Positions 41,202-51,041 of a stretch of DNA of 64,000 bases are shown here, piece after piece. Position numbers and translations under genes: made by a program. The notes below the pieces were generated by a model. That model did no database searches and was not told the origin of the DNA. It worked only from the letters and a program-made list of their open reading frames with translations. Within the stretch, counting starts at the first letter, position 1, and every line of letters begins with the position of its first letter. The DNA comes from Paulinella micropora (lineage: Eukaryota; Cercozoa; Imbricatea; Euglyphida; Paulinellidae), in contig WBZZ01001308.1 in assembly GCA_019918135.1 (NCBI GenBank), positions 83,501-147,500 of the forward strand, written 5' to 3'.

Positions 41202-44200
41202 ATGTCAAAACCACCACTACCACCAAGACCAAACAAGCAATATGTTCAACTTCTTCAAGCTAAGGCTAAGCTTAGAAAGGTTGAAACGAAAGATAAAAGA
41301 AACCGCCAAGACCTTTTATCTAACATCCGTAGTAATACAAGGGCAAATCTCCGCGAGGCTAAGACTAGGGAAGCGAAGAGGCGAGAGTTTAGAGCAAACG
41401 ATTATGAAGTTAGGAGGGATAATCGGCTGAACTCTCTCACATTCAAATTTAGGGAGCTAGACATAAGCTTCTATGATACAGACACATTGGAAGATAAGGT
41501 ATTGATACCCGCTATAAGATATACCAGAAGGGAAGGAATGACCAACAATGCGGATGTCAATATATCTATAACATACTCCACCGCTCCTGCTAATGAACGA
41601 TACGACCACTATTTAAAAAAGAAAAGTTTTAACTCATTTCAACTCCGCCAATACGATACAGTATTTATGGATGCTCTGAACGAGTTCAACATAAACAACA
41701 TTGAAGCGAGCGAGAATGGATATGAAAGAAACATAAGATATGTGGAAATAACCATAGTTCAAGAAAACGGCGGAGGATGCTATGAGGGAAAAACCGAAAA
41801 GAGGGAGAAAGTTGAAGAAGGTAAAAAGATATCTCCGCCAAGCAAAAACAACAACTGCTTATTCTTCTTATGTAAGGATATGCTAGATATTCATCCAATG
41901 AACAAGAACCGCTGTAATATCGTCCGAGCTGAATTCAACCTTCCACCAAACTCCCCCATACCATTTTCAATAGCGGTTGAAATATTGAAAAAATATGTTA
42001 AGGAAGGGAAAACATATGAAATAACCGACAATATTATGAAGCAGACATTCAGCACAAACGAAGAAGGACAAGAACCTGACAAATTAATATTTTTGGAGAA
42101 TAACAATTATTATGGATTAGTTAAGCAGTTTAAGAAGCGGTGCGAGGACTGCTTGCGACAATATCTGAACAAACACAAATGTAATCTCAACAGGAAAAAA
42201 TTTGCGGATATTATGTTGAAGAAGAATGGTAAAAGACACTTAATAACTAAATTTAGAGAAGAAGAAAAAATAAATAACGACCAAATTCTACATTACGATT
42301 TGGAATCATATAGAAACACAAACATCGCTGTCGGCTACGATATCCACGACTGCTACATCAGGGCTCTGAGGGTTTTAAATACATAGCTGGTAAAGATTGT
42401 ATCAGTCAATTCGTAGACCTACTAATAGAGCGAGGCGAGAAGACAAAAGCAGGATGGGTGCCGAAGGATAAAAAGGACAAACCGCCAGTTCTATATGTTA
42501 ATGGTTTTAACGGAGCGAACTTTGACCACTACTTCATACACCAAGAATTAATTAAAAGGGGTATTAAGATTAAGTCTTCAAAAATCAATAACGGCTCTAT
42601 TATCTGCTTAGAGTTTGAAAATGTTAAGATGTGGGATATGTGTAAGCATACACAAGGAAGTCTTAAAGCAAATCTGGAAAGTATGGGGTGCGAAATCCTA
42701 AAAGGAGACTTTGACCACAGCCGAGCCAAAAAGTGGGAGGATATGGACGACAAGACGAGGCAGGACTGTCTGGCTTATCTTAAAAATGTTGTTATGGGTT
42801 TGAAAGAATTATATGACAAGTTAAATACCGAAATATTTATAGCTCATAAAGTCAATCTAACTTCATACATATCAACTTCAAGTCTCGCTTTTAACATATG
42901 GAAGAAATATGTAGACGGTAAATATGAGGTGAGACTTCCAACGGTGGAGCAGGAAAGAGCATTTAGAAAAGCCATTATCGGCGGAAGGACTTACCCATCT
43001 AAGAGGCGGTTCATTTCTAAGCAGTATGAACGATATTTGAAAAAAGAAATCACATTTGACGAAATAATAGACTACCTAGTAGATGCGGATGTCGTATCTC
43101 TATATCCAACCGCGATGTTGTTAGCTTTTATGGTTTGCGATATACTGGAAACAATCGGACCATTTGACCCGCGAAACCTTCAAATCGGTATTTACAACCT
43201 TGATTATGTCTCACCCAAAAACATATTACATTCAAGGATTGGACAGTGAGACAAAATGGGCTCCCTTAAATGGCGGCTAGAAGATATGAAGGACCAATGG
43301 CTGACGAGTGTAGATATTGAGGATATGGTAGCCGAAGGATACGAAGTCCGCATTCATAAAGGATACTACACTGCCAAATCGGAATGTGTCTTCAAACAAT
43401 ACATAGACGATATGTTTAAGGCGAAGGAAAATGCTGAGAAAGGAAGCCCGCAATATCTGCTCGCCAAATTGTTTATGAATAGTCTATACGGTAAGATGAT
43501 ACAGAGACCGATACCTTCAATAACAACATATATACAAACTAATGAAGATTACTGGAAATTCTGGAATAGCAATCAAATAACTGACATTGTCAAATTTACG
43601 GACCAACAAGGAAAAGATTTATGGCACATATCAGGCCTACCTCGCAATCCAATCTTATTAGAGAGTAGCATAACGAAGCCTTCACACTACGGGGCATTCA
43701 TACTAGCATATAGCAGACGAATTATGTTCAACTATATTAATGAAGCCAACCCGAACAGAACCATTGAAGACGACTTTTACTACACAGACACAGACAGCCT
43801 CCAAATCCACGCGAGATGTGCCAAGTATGTAAAGAATATGGGTAATAAGAAACTAGGCGGTATAGGGGACGACTTAGGCGATGGATGTAAGATTATAAAA
43901 GGTGTGTGGATAGCACCGAAACTATATATGTTAGAATTCACGACAAAGGATGCCTTTACGGAAGGAATGACCAAGAACGACTTAAAGCATATTTCAAAAG
44001 GGGTTAAAAGAGTGTCTGAAAACGGAGTTAAAAGATATTTCCATTTTAGGGGTAAAGGCTTAGATGCTAATCAGCTAAACTATGACACATTTGATAAGAT
44101 GGACAAAGGCGGGTCGGTTGAAAACGTCAAGGATTTCCAAATCAAAAAAATACACATTGATAGAAACAGCAAACAACAACAAGTTCCACATTTTAGCATT

Positions 44201-44308
44201 TTACATATGACGAATGTTAAAAAACAAGTTAATGAGAATAAATGGGCGGGCCGTAGGTTCATTAACGATAATGACAGCATCCCACTCGGCTTCAACATTC
44301 GCGGTTGA
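41202..44308 (+). pseudogene. polB: Protein-primed family B DNA polymerase (pPolB)
   Basis: About 1035 codons, normal for a Polinton pPolB. The N-terminal domain (41202-42250) precedes Exo I (LHYDLESYRN, 42288), Exo II (VNGFNGANFDHYF, 42495), motif A (DADVVSLYPTAM, 43082), motif B (KLFMNSLYGKM, 43463) and motif C (YYTDTDSL, 43778). Two interruptions exist. A -1 frame change at TTTAAAT (42374-42380) lies just before a TAG. An in-frame TGA occurs at 43247-43249, between SRIGQ and DKMGSLKW, probably from CGA. All catalytic acidic residues are present. It acts in replication of the element from protein-primed ends. Confidence 0.93.
42374..42386 (+). promoter_or_regulatory. Candidate -1 frameshift site in pPolB
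   Basis: The heptamer T TTA AAT is in the zero frame (codons GTT TTA AAT), followed by ACA TAG. Slipping back one base gives the frame that carries Exo II and all later motifs. It may be a programmed site or a simple loss of one A. Confidence 0.4.
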
Positions 44309-44309
44309 A

Positions 44310-44999
44310 TTATAGGTAAATTTTTTTGGCTCCTTTACCCTTGAAGCTCCTGATTGTATGAATTCCTTTTTTTGGTTTCACTAACTTAGTATTCACAGCT
44401 GTCGCCCCTAACAATGACACAGGGTCAAATGCTGTTCGGTAATGCGTGATAGCTGCCGCGGTCTTAACCCTTTTACCTTTTGGATTTACTTTCACAGCCA
44501 CTCTGTCAATCACTCCTTCAATTAGGTCCTTCGTGCTACTGCCTTTATTGTATGTGGTCCCCCTTACACCAGTCTGTCGGCTCAGGTCTTTCGCTATTGT
44601 TCCACCTAACGAATGACCCGTCAGCTCTACGTTATCTTTGCCATATTTCTTTATAACCTCATCAACCAACTTCTGTTCTTCTTTATATCTCGGAGTTCTT
44701 TTTAATACTCCCTTTACCAATGCGACATCGGTTAACAGGTCCCGCTTATCAGCACTTCCTCTAAATGCTACAATAGCTTTGCCATCTTTTTCATACACCG
44801 TTGACTTTTCTTTGCTGGCAACTGGCTTCCATCCGTCCGCACCTTTTCTATCCGACGAGGACGAATAGACATCCTCTGACAAATCCGCATTGCCTCCCTT
44901 TTGTTTCCTATAAGCCTTACCAGCTTTTTTCAATGCTTCCTTGTAGCTTATGTTATGTTTAGCAGAGTAAGCCTTAACAAAGATTATCCACTCAGACAT
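44310..44999 (-). CDS. Lipase (class 3-like)
   Basis: 229 residues. The nucleophile elbow is ELTGHSLGGTIAKDL (44590-44630), preceded by the lipase strand AIVAFRGSADKRDLL. His candidates are ITHYRTAFDP and GIHTIRSF. The N-terminal 36 residues (WIIFVKAYSAKHNISYKEAL, then KKAGKAYRKQKGG) form the short W..FVK..SY.EA...A...Y module common in large DNA virus proteins. TAAATATAGG directly precedes the ATG. It is convergent with pPolB, with 1 bp between the stop codons. A role in membrane penetration is plausible by analogy with capsid-associated lipases, but is inference. Confidence 0.8.
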   Translation of the reverse strand: MSEWIIFVKAYSAKHNISYKEALKKAGKAYRKQKGGNADLSEDVYSSSSDRKGADGWKPVASKEKSTVYEKDGKAIVAFRGSADKRDLLTDVALVKGVLKRTPRYKEEQKLVDEVIKKYGKDNVELTGHSLGGTIAKDLSRQTGVRGTTYNKGSSTKDLIEGVIDRVAVKVNPKGKRVKTAAAITHYRTAFDPVSLLGATAVNTKLVKPKKGIHTIRSFKGKGAKKIYL

Positions 45000-45051
45000 C
45001 CTATATTTAATATTTTTTATTTTTTTTCCTCCCTATTATATACCCCCTACT

Positions 45052-45327
45052 ATGTCCGCCCTAACTAGACTGTGCGAGAAGTTCCAAAAACTTTCTATTG
45101 AAGGCGAAAAAAAATCCTTCTCGTTGGAAGATGTCCAAAAGGTAATCCACGACGAAATAAAAGCGATTGAAGAAATGAGGAATGCTCAACCAAACTTGTT
45201 TCATTTCGGGAAATACAAAGGTAAAAAAATAGAAGACATCGCAAAGATTGACAAGCCATATATTGAATGGTTAGTTCGTCAGCCGTGGTGTAGTAATAAA
45301 GACGAATTGAAAAAGTACATTCATTGA
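45052..45327 (+). CDS. Small protein with ExoX-C-like domain
   Basis: 91 residues. The C-terminal half, NLFHFGKYKGKKIEDIAKID plus PYIEWLVRQPW, matches the pattern FGKYKGK..xDIxxxDPxYIxWL of the small domain found at the end of exonuclease X-type proteins and as single-domain viral proteins. The N-terminal 45 residues are helical. TTATATACC is 15 bp before the ATG. It is divergent from the lipase, sharing a 52-bp AT-rich gap. Nucleic-acid related by family; precise role unknown. Confidence 0.7.
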   Translation: MSALTRLCEKFQKLSIEGEKKSFSLEDVQKVIHDEIKAIEEMRNAQPNLFHFGKYKGKKIEDIAKIDKPYIEWLVRQPWCSNKDELKKYIH

Positions 45328-45349
45328 CGAATGAGATACATTTTACCTC

Positions 45350-45958
45350 TTATATTGATTTCTTTTTTATAATTCGCAGTATTGCTTTCTGTTTGTGAAA
45401 GTCGCTAAATTTAGTGAAATGCGGTTCTTTCAATAAACCGTCTTCAACTTCTAATTCTCTATTTACTTCAAGATATTGTTGAAGGACATCTTTGAATTGT
45501 ATGATGTCAAAGTGGTGGTCTACGTGGACATCAACCCGCTCATATATATCACCACTTATTTCGCATATGTATCTGGGTTCTACGAATACATCAATAGCCA
45601 CGATGTCAAGATATTCTTGTATTTGCGGTCTTATCGTATTCCTGCTTGCTTCTTTTATCACTCTCGCCATTTTTTTTAATTTGCTAAGGCCTATGAGGTC
45701 AACACAGCAATTCCACGAAAACGGCTTACCATCTACACGAAAGTGTTTTCTCCCAGTGGTCAAATTACTTTCAACATCAATGATGCCATTTTTTAGACAA
45801 GGGTGATGGGTTATTAGGTCTCGCACGAAATTGCCATCTTCTGGGTTCAGCACTTCACCATCGTTATATTTGTTTATTATTCTTCTTATGTGGGATTTGA
45901 TAGATGTTTTTGTTAGAAACCGCCTGCCACCCACAATATACAACTTACGACTATACAT
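45350..45958 (-). CDS. DUF3223/HNH-like protein
   Basis: 202 residues. The first part (FLTKTSIKSHIRRIINKYND, DGNFVRDLITHHPCLKNGII, HFRVDGKPFSWNCCVDLIGL) fits DUF3223, with its conserved H-P and C at the end. The second part has CEISGDIYERVDVHVDHHFD, then FKDVLQQYLEV, an HNH-type pattern (DVHVDHH with a preceding Cys). DUF3223-HNH combinations are known in phages and large DNA viruses. A nuclease role is inferred. TAATATAGT precedes the ATG. Confidence 0.65.
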   Translation of the reverse strand: MYSRKLYIVGGRRFLTKTSIKSHIRRIINKYNDGEVLNPEDGNFVRDLITHHPCLKNGIIDVESNLTTGRKHFRVDGKPFSWNCCVDLIGLSKLKKMARVIKEASRNTIRPQIQEYLDIVAIDVFVEPRYICEISGDIYERVDVHVDHHFDIIQFKDVLQQYLEVNRELEVEDGLLKEPHFTKFSDFHKQKAILRIIKKKSI

Positions 45959-46000
45959 ACTATATTATTATATTAGAAAAAATTATTACAAAAATAATTA

Positions 46001-47253
46001 TTACTGATCTTCTAAGAAATTAACGATAACACTCACATTTCCTCCATTTGCGACAGTAGATACAGACTTTTGTAAAAATGTTAGATTTTCGCCAGGAGCG
46101 AGTTGAACATCGTAAGCTCTCAGGTCAATAAGCTGGCTTGAAGTAGCATTAACATACAGTTTAAGTATGACATCCGTTATAGTGGCACCGCCGAGAGCAG
46201 TCGCAGCAGTGTCCTTTGATACGATTGAGGTTGTGGCATCAATATCCGCGAAGTTCTCCGCCGTAAGTGTTCCAGTTGTTTTCACAATCCGCACTATATT
46301 AACTTTGGTGTCTTCGTTTGATATGCTTACGAGAGTTGGGTAAACGGTTGAATAATTTGTTGAGGCACCATTAAAAAGTGATTTATTTTTTATGCTGAGA
46401 ATTGGGCTTTCAGTAGTGCTCGCCTTTTCATCTCCTTCCGCTTCGTTTGATATGCTTGTATTAACAGTGTTGGTACCCTCAATAAACATACTACAACTGG
46501 CTGTTTTTAATATTTGTATTCCAGTTCCACCATTATTAAACATTCGTGCCACAAAAGGGAGAGTTGTATTCCGAAGACTGACACCCGTGTTGGCATTCGC
46601 ATACTTAATCATATGGACTTGCTGGAATTCGCCTGTATTCGGGTTCTCAATTGAAAACTTAATAGCACCAAATCCCAAGTATTGGAATTGAATTTGAAAT
46701 ACATTTCCCTTCGTCCAATCCATATTAGGCATATCGCCTGTTCCATTACACGGGTCATTCCAAGTCGCTTGTGAAACCAAGGTAGGCACTCCTGCTTTGG
46801 TATGGAGAATATTCATTCCGTCATTTTTAGTCTTGTAAAAATAGAAACCATTATCTAATGCGGTATCGCCAATGCCGATAAATGAATAGTAGTCCTTGGT
46901 TTCGTCAGTAGTCCATAAGGCAGTGAAGCGACACATAACTCCCATCCCTGTTCTGTATTTAATTCTTTTTTGCTTACCATAATGGCATCGGCGGTAGCTT
47001 TCGCTTCCGTTTTCAATTCAGCCATATTCGCATTAAATGCTACGGTCGCATTAGTTTGAGTTAATGTCCATATCCGTGTATTAACTGTGTAGGGAAATAT
47101 TTCCTGTAATACTGGTGTTAATGAACTGGTTAATGCTTCACCAAAGGCGGTTTTCATATTATTGGTTTCAATGTTGCCGTCATACCCGACTTTGACATTT
47201 ACGAAATCGCCATCTGGATTTTGTGCTATCAAATTTCGTTGGTGGGATGTCAT
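46001..47253 (-). pseudogene. Putative virion surface/attachment protein, one frame break
   Basis: The ATG at 47253 starts MTSHQRNLIAQNPDGDFVNV. The frame is shifted -1 at an A6 run (46966-46971) after DAIMVSKK and continues MGVMCRFTALWTTDETKDYY, GIGDTALDNGFYFYKTKNDG and a beta-rich C-terminus ending VIVNFLEDQ, about 415 residues in total. The beta-rich make-up, the receptor-domain-like GIGD..GFYF pattern and the position next to the major capsid gene suggest a spike or fibre-like component. No exact family is claimed. TAATATAGGAAACT precedes the ATG. Confidence 0.65.
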
Positions 47254-47308
47254 AGTTTCCTATATTATCAAAAAAATAAATAATCTATCAAAATTAATTA
47301 CTTGGGGT

Positions 47309-48835
47309 TTAATTTCTGGTAATGGTGCCATTCTTAACATTTACTTCTTGCTGAGTGACGACGAATGTGTAATGATTGGCCGCAATATTCGCAGTGGTAG
47401 CAATAAACTCCCATCGTCGCTCGGTGTCTAGGGATAGTCCGCTGATTTCATTTTGGTCCTTGCTCCACAGAGGGCGGGTATTGTCAAAGCTATCGCACCA
47501 AATCCAGTTGTATTGATAAACATTGCTATTCATCAAAGAAGAGCCTTCCAACTTCGGTTTAAGATACATATAGTCTTCTAGTTTTCCAGTTTGACAATCA
47601 ACATTGAATTCTTGAAGTCTTGCTCCGTCTAGTGTGGTATAAAAAGTTTGGACCTTAGAACCGAGCAGGTTGCTATTGTCATAAGCGGTGTTCTTATTTT
47701 CAGTCGTATTGAAAACAGAGTGATAAATTTTCTTAATTCGTCGTCCGTGGCCTCTGTTAAATCTAAGGATAACATTTTGAGAAGTTGAAGCTACTCCGAC
47801 GGTATTTTTATACAAATAAGAATAATCAATGTTGAAGCTCATACCTTCTGGGCTCATAATCTTCTGTTGAATTGATTGAACGACATCGGGGTTAGTTTCA
47901 ACAGCTAAGAACAGGCTGAGATTAGTAATAGTAACATTTGAATCCGCCACCGCAACAGTGCCACCACCAGTAGAAAGAGCATCATTGTTATAATAAAAGA
48001 TTTTGGGTGTCTGTTGCCAAACAATTCGCATAGTCAAAATTTCTGGAAACATAATAGTTTTATCCAGAGCGAAAATAGTATTGTAAAGCATTCCAAGATT
48101 AATCTTAACATTAACACTCGGGCTGGCATTGTTAATAGTTCCAGCTGAAAAATACTTAGCCTCATTAAAAGCAACATTAACGAACTTACTCGTGCCAGTC
48201 TCATTCGCAATAAGGGTATCATCGTGTCGGCGGGCATTTGTGGTGGGTTGTGCCATCCAAGCCTTTAATGCGGCCTGAACCTGAGCCTTAGCAACATCAA
48301 TAGCCGTATCAACTTGTGCTTGTGAATTTCCACCAGCCGCCGAAGCGGTCAAGGCTGTTTGTAAGGCGGCCAACCTTGTAGCATCACTGGCGGGTTGAAA
48401 TGTAGTTGTAGCATTACACTTTTGAAGCATACATCCCGCACCAGTTCCATTGTCGTGGTTTTCCAAAGCGAGTAAATCGTCAATGGAGGTTTCGGGTTTC
48501 CAAATCATCTTAGTGATATTTCCGACTTCGTTAATGTCGCACAGATAAACACCACCTCTCGTAATCAATTGAATTTGTCTAATTGGTGCCAGGCAATCCA
48601 TAAAGCATTTATTGTAGTTCGCCGCCTTCGCATCTGGGGCATAATTAAAACTCAAAACAGAGCGTGCCAAGTTAAAAGGACGGCTAATAAGGTCAAAGTT
48701 GCTTTCCTGTCCTCCTGCGGTAGAAACAGTGATATTAATAGAACCCTCACGAGGGGTAAGCTTATTCAAGCGATAAGAAGCACTGATGTAGTCAGTCCTG
48801 CTAAAATCTAGTTCGCCTCCGTGTTGTGTGGGCAT
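47309..48835 (-). CDS. MCP: Major capsid protein, double jelly-roll
   Basis: 508 residues, intact, beginning MPTQHGGELDFSRTDYISAS. Features typical of Polinton capsid proteins are PREGSINITVSTAGGQESNF, ISRPFNLARSVLSFNY, a long central region with LSLFLAVETNPDVVQSIQQK and the C-terminal QYNWIWCDSFDNTRPLWSKD. It should form pseudohexameric trimers in the icosahedral shell. The leader of about 50 nt contains a perfect 7-bp hairpin shared with the penton gene. The downstream surface-protein gene starts 55 bp after its stop. Confidence 0.93.
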   Translation of the reverse strand: MPTQHGGELDFSRTDYISASYRLNKLTPREGSINITVSTAGGQESNFDLISRPFNLARSVLSFNYAPDAKAANYNKCFMDCLAPIRQIQLITRGGVYLCDINEVGNITKMIWKPETSIDDLLALENHDNGTGAGCMLQKCNATTTFQPASDATRLAALQTALTASAAGGNSQAQVDTAIDVAKAQVQAALKAWMAQPTTNARRHDDTLIANETGTSKFVNVAFNEAKYFSAGTINNASPSVNVKINLGMLYNTIFALDKTIMFPEILTMRIVWQQTPKIFYYNNDALSTGGGTVAVADSNVTITNLSLFLAVETNPDVVQSIQQKIMSPEGMSFNIDYSYLYKNTVGVASTSQNVILRFNRGHGRRIKKIYHSVFNTTENKNTAYDNSNLLGSKVQTFYTTLDGARLQEFNVDCQTGKLEDYMYLKPKLEGSSLMNSNVYQYNWIWCDSFDNTRPLWSKDQNEISGLSLDTERRWEFIATTANIAANHYTFVVTQQEVNVKNGTITRN

Positions 48836-48905
48836 TTTTGTAAGTGCTTTTTTCCAAAAACCACTTACGAACTCAAAAACGATTTGTAAAAGGTTCCTAT
48901 ATTAA
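48836..48905 (-). promoter_or_regulatory. MCP promoter and hairpin leader
   Basis: Reading the minus strand: ATTAATATAGGAACC, then a GAG-TCGTA block, GTAAGTG, an 18-nt T/A-rich loop, CACTTAC and AAAATG. The stem GTAAGTG/CACTTAC is perfect. The penton leader has the same plan with compensatory base changes. Confidence 0.6.
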
Positions 48906-48943
48906 TCCCCCAAAAAAATAAATAATTCTAAAATTAAAATTAA

Positions 48944-49756
48944 TTACCTTGATTTGAGTAGATTGAAGAACGAGGAAAATAAATGAAAATAATTCGTCTC
49001 ACGGTAAATCAACAATGTCATAACAATACCGAGGCCGTTGAGATTAACTGGTTGGTCGTTTTCGTCAGTCAAGTAAAACCGATACACATTGCTTGAACTA
49101 GTAGACAATCTTTTTCCGTATTCACTGCCCGAGCCGTCATAGATAACAGAGCCGAACGGGATTTCATTTGCTGTGTATATTTCTTGGAGCACGTGATTAT
49201 CGCCTTCCCCAACGAGGTCGCTTTGTAAATATAATGTTTTTTCGCCAGTCAAGATTATGACATTTGGAGACCTAATGGTATTATTAGCAAAGAAATATGT
49301 TGAGTCGCGGTCAAAACCCATTACTTCGTGGATACGTGTTTCGGTGTCAAATATAAACCGCGGTTGAATGCCTCCATTGTTAGCTACGGTAAATAATAGC
49401 TTACCATCTTCTGGGTCGGTGTTTGTGTTGTTGCTTGTTATTGTGTATGTGTAGTCATTGGGGCTATCTGCGGTTAGCACCTCGGCCAGTTTATTCTTTA
49501 AGTTATTCATCGTGTAGTTTCCTTCGGGTATCGTAATTAGCGCCTCAAATCCATCTTCACTAAGTGTAAAAGTATTGTATGGCGAAGAAACAGAATAATA
49601 CGATTTAGGCACATAGATATGTAAAATTTTACAATGTGTTGGATTGTCTAGCGATTTCATATCAATGGAGTGAGTAAAATCGCTGTCCGTGCCGTTTATC
49701 CTATTTTTGCTATTGACATAGTAAATGTTACTACTTCGCCCACCACGGTAATCCAT
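48944..49756 (-). CDS. Minor capsid (penton-like) protein
   Basis: 270 residues from ATG 49756 (MDYRGGRSSNIYYVNSKNRI). An upstream TTG-led extension is not likely, as the conserved leader ends at this ATG. NSKNRINGTDSDFTHSIDMK, ILHIYVPKSYYSVSSPYNTF and IPEGNYTMNNLKNKLAEVL are the pattern of Polinton/virophage penton proteins, with a single jelly-roll expected. It would occupy the fivefold vertices. It directly precedes the major capsid gene, which has the same leader type. Confidence 0.85.
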   Translation of the reverse strand: MDYRGGRSSNIYYVNSKNRINGTDSDFTHSIDMKSLDNPTHCKILHIYVPKSYYSVSSPYNTFTLSEDGFEALITIPEGNYTMNNLKNKLAEVLTADSPNDYTYTITSNNTNTDPEDGKLLFTVANNGGIQPRFIFDTETRIHEVMGFDRDSTYFFANNTIRSPNVIILTGEKTLYLQSDLVGEGDNHVLQEIYTANEIPFGSVIYDGSGSEYGKRLSTSSSNVYRFYLTDENDQPVNLNGLGIVMTLLIYRETNYFHLFSSFFNLLKSR

Positions 49757-49830
49757 TTGTAAGAGCTTTTTTTTCAAAAAACCTCCTACGACCTCAAAAA
49801 ATTATACTGTATATATATTAGAAAATATAT
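49757..49830 (-). promoter_or_regulatory. Penton promoter and hairpin leader
   Basis: Minus strand: AATATATATACAGTATAA, then GAGGTCGTAGGAGG, a T6G A8 loop and GCTCTTACAA before ATG. The stem GTAGGAG/CTCTTAC pairs throughout (one G-U), covarying with the MCP leader at two positions. Confidence 0.6.
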
Positions 49831-49864
49831 TTTTGTTTTAATTACATACCACAACGGAGGGGGT

Positions 49865-49885
49865 GCGGGGGACGAAGGCCCCTGC
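49865..49885 (-). terminator. 3' hairpin after the protease gene
   Basis: A 21-nt hairpin, plus-strand form GCGGGG(G)...CCCCTGC with a 7-nt loop, begins 2 nt after the protease stop (49887-49889). A hairpin of equal stem and loop length overlaps the stop at 53225. Stem positions 2 and 3 differ in a paired manner. It could mark the 3' end of late transcripts. Confidence 0.5.
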
Positions 49886-49886
49886 T

Positions 49887-51034
49887 TCATATATATGTGT
49901 CAAAGCCATACCCATTCTGTGTTTTCAGGTCCTCAGCTTCTTTTTCCTTCAAATCAGTCCATCCGCTGGCGAATTTGAACCTATTACCTTTCGCCCGCTC
50001 TAACAAAAACCTCATACTATGCCATCCGCAGGTATCTGTTGCGTTGCTTTGGTTTTTAACTTGATTAACCTTCATAAGCAGGTATGTGCTCGGCTTACTC
50101 TTGTCTATAAGTTGTTTCATTTGGTGTAGAAATAGCTCGGTTGGTTTATACAGTGCGAGCGGGTCATATATCTCTATACTTCTATCGCCATCTAATGAGC
50201 AGTAAACAGCAATCCAATGTGAGCCTGGTTGGCTAGACTTATCCAAGTTCATTATAAAGCCATACTTCTTTCTTTTTTCTGGTTTCAGTTTGTTTATTTC
50301 ATCGCTCGCTACCGTGCCGATATACCATTCGTGCTTTTTCATAATGTTGTCTATTTCATCCGTCATTAATCCTCGGTAGGGGCCTCCTCCAACGATTTCG
50401 GGTGTTTTGTCGGCGGTGATTTCGGGTGTTGTGTCTGCGGTGATTTCAGGTGTTGTGTCGGGTGTGGGTTCGGTGTTGGTTTCAGGTGTGGTGTCTGGTG
50501 TTGGGGCTGGTGATATGTCGGCAATGGTTTCGGTGGTTGTGGTTGCTTCCTCTGTTGGTTGAATACCGAGATTATTTGAAACTTGATTTTTAATGTTTGG
50601 GTCGCTTCTCATTTCAGTTACTAAGCTACTTACATAATCCTTCTTCTTCATTTTTTTTCTGTATTTGCCCTTCTTCAAATATTTCTTAATTTTTGCTATC
50701 GTTAAAAGTTTGTGGATTAATTCCTCCATTGTTTTTGCCCCAGCACCAGCTTGGTTTATTCCCAAATAATCAGCGAGTTTCTTTCTCATTTCATTCTGGT
50801 CTATTCCTAAATCAATACCTTCATCTACTATAACTTGTGCCATACCCGCAGTCGTGTGTTTTCCTTTAACTTTTTTTGGCGGTGGTTTGCCCCGAGCTTT
50901 CATTTCTTTTTCCAAAGCAGGGCCCAAAGTTTTGGGTATGTCCAATTTTGGATACTTGTAATCATTTCTTAAACCTGCGGATATGTATGATATTTTATCT
51001 TTAATTTCAAAGTGTTTCGCTTTGGCCTCCGCTA
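49887..51034 (-). CDS. PRO: Adenovirus-type cysteine protease domain
   Basis: The catalytic order His-Asp-Gln-Cys is visible: GSHWIAVYCSLDG (His), IEIYDPLALY (Asp), VNQVKNQSNATDTCGWHSMR (Gln region and Cys). Upstream is a TPDTTPE-type repeat and a helical domain (MAQVIVDEGIDLGIDQNEMR). The frame has no ATG near its start but is open back to 51035, where it meets the slippery A AAA AAC at the end of the preceding ORF. It is therefore probably made as a C-terminal extension of that protein by a -1 shift, or a one-base deletion split one gene. It cuts virion precursor proteins by family. Confidence 0.88.
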
Positions 51035-51041
51035 GTTTTTT
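51032..51041 (-). promoter_or_regulatory. Candidate -1 programmed frameshift site A AAA AAC
   Basis: The heptamer AAAAAAC (51035-51041) is in the zero frame as GA-A AAA AAC, immediately before the TAG stop (51032-51034). The -1 frame reads CTA GCG GAG GCC and joins the protease ORF. A small CAAAG/CTTTG hairpin lies about 10 nt downstream. A one-base homopolymer loss gives the same picture. Confidence 0.45.

Noticed and set aside
49757..49777. TTG start extending the penton protein by seven residues
   Set aside because: The hairpin leader shared with MCP ends directly at the ATG 49756.
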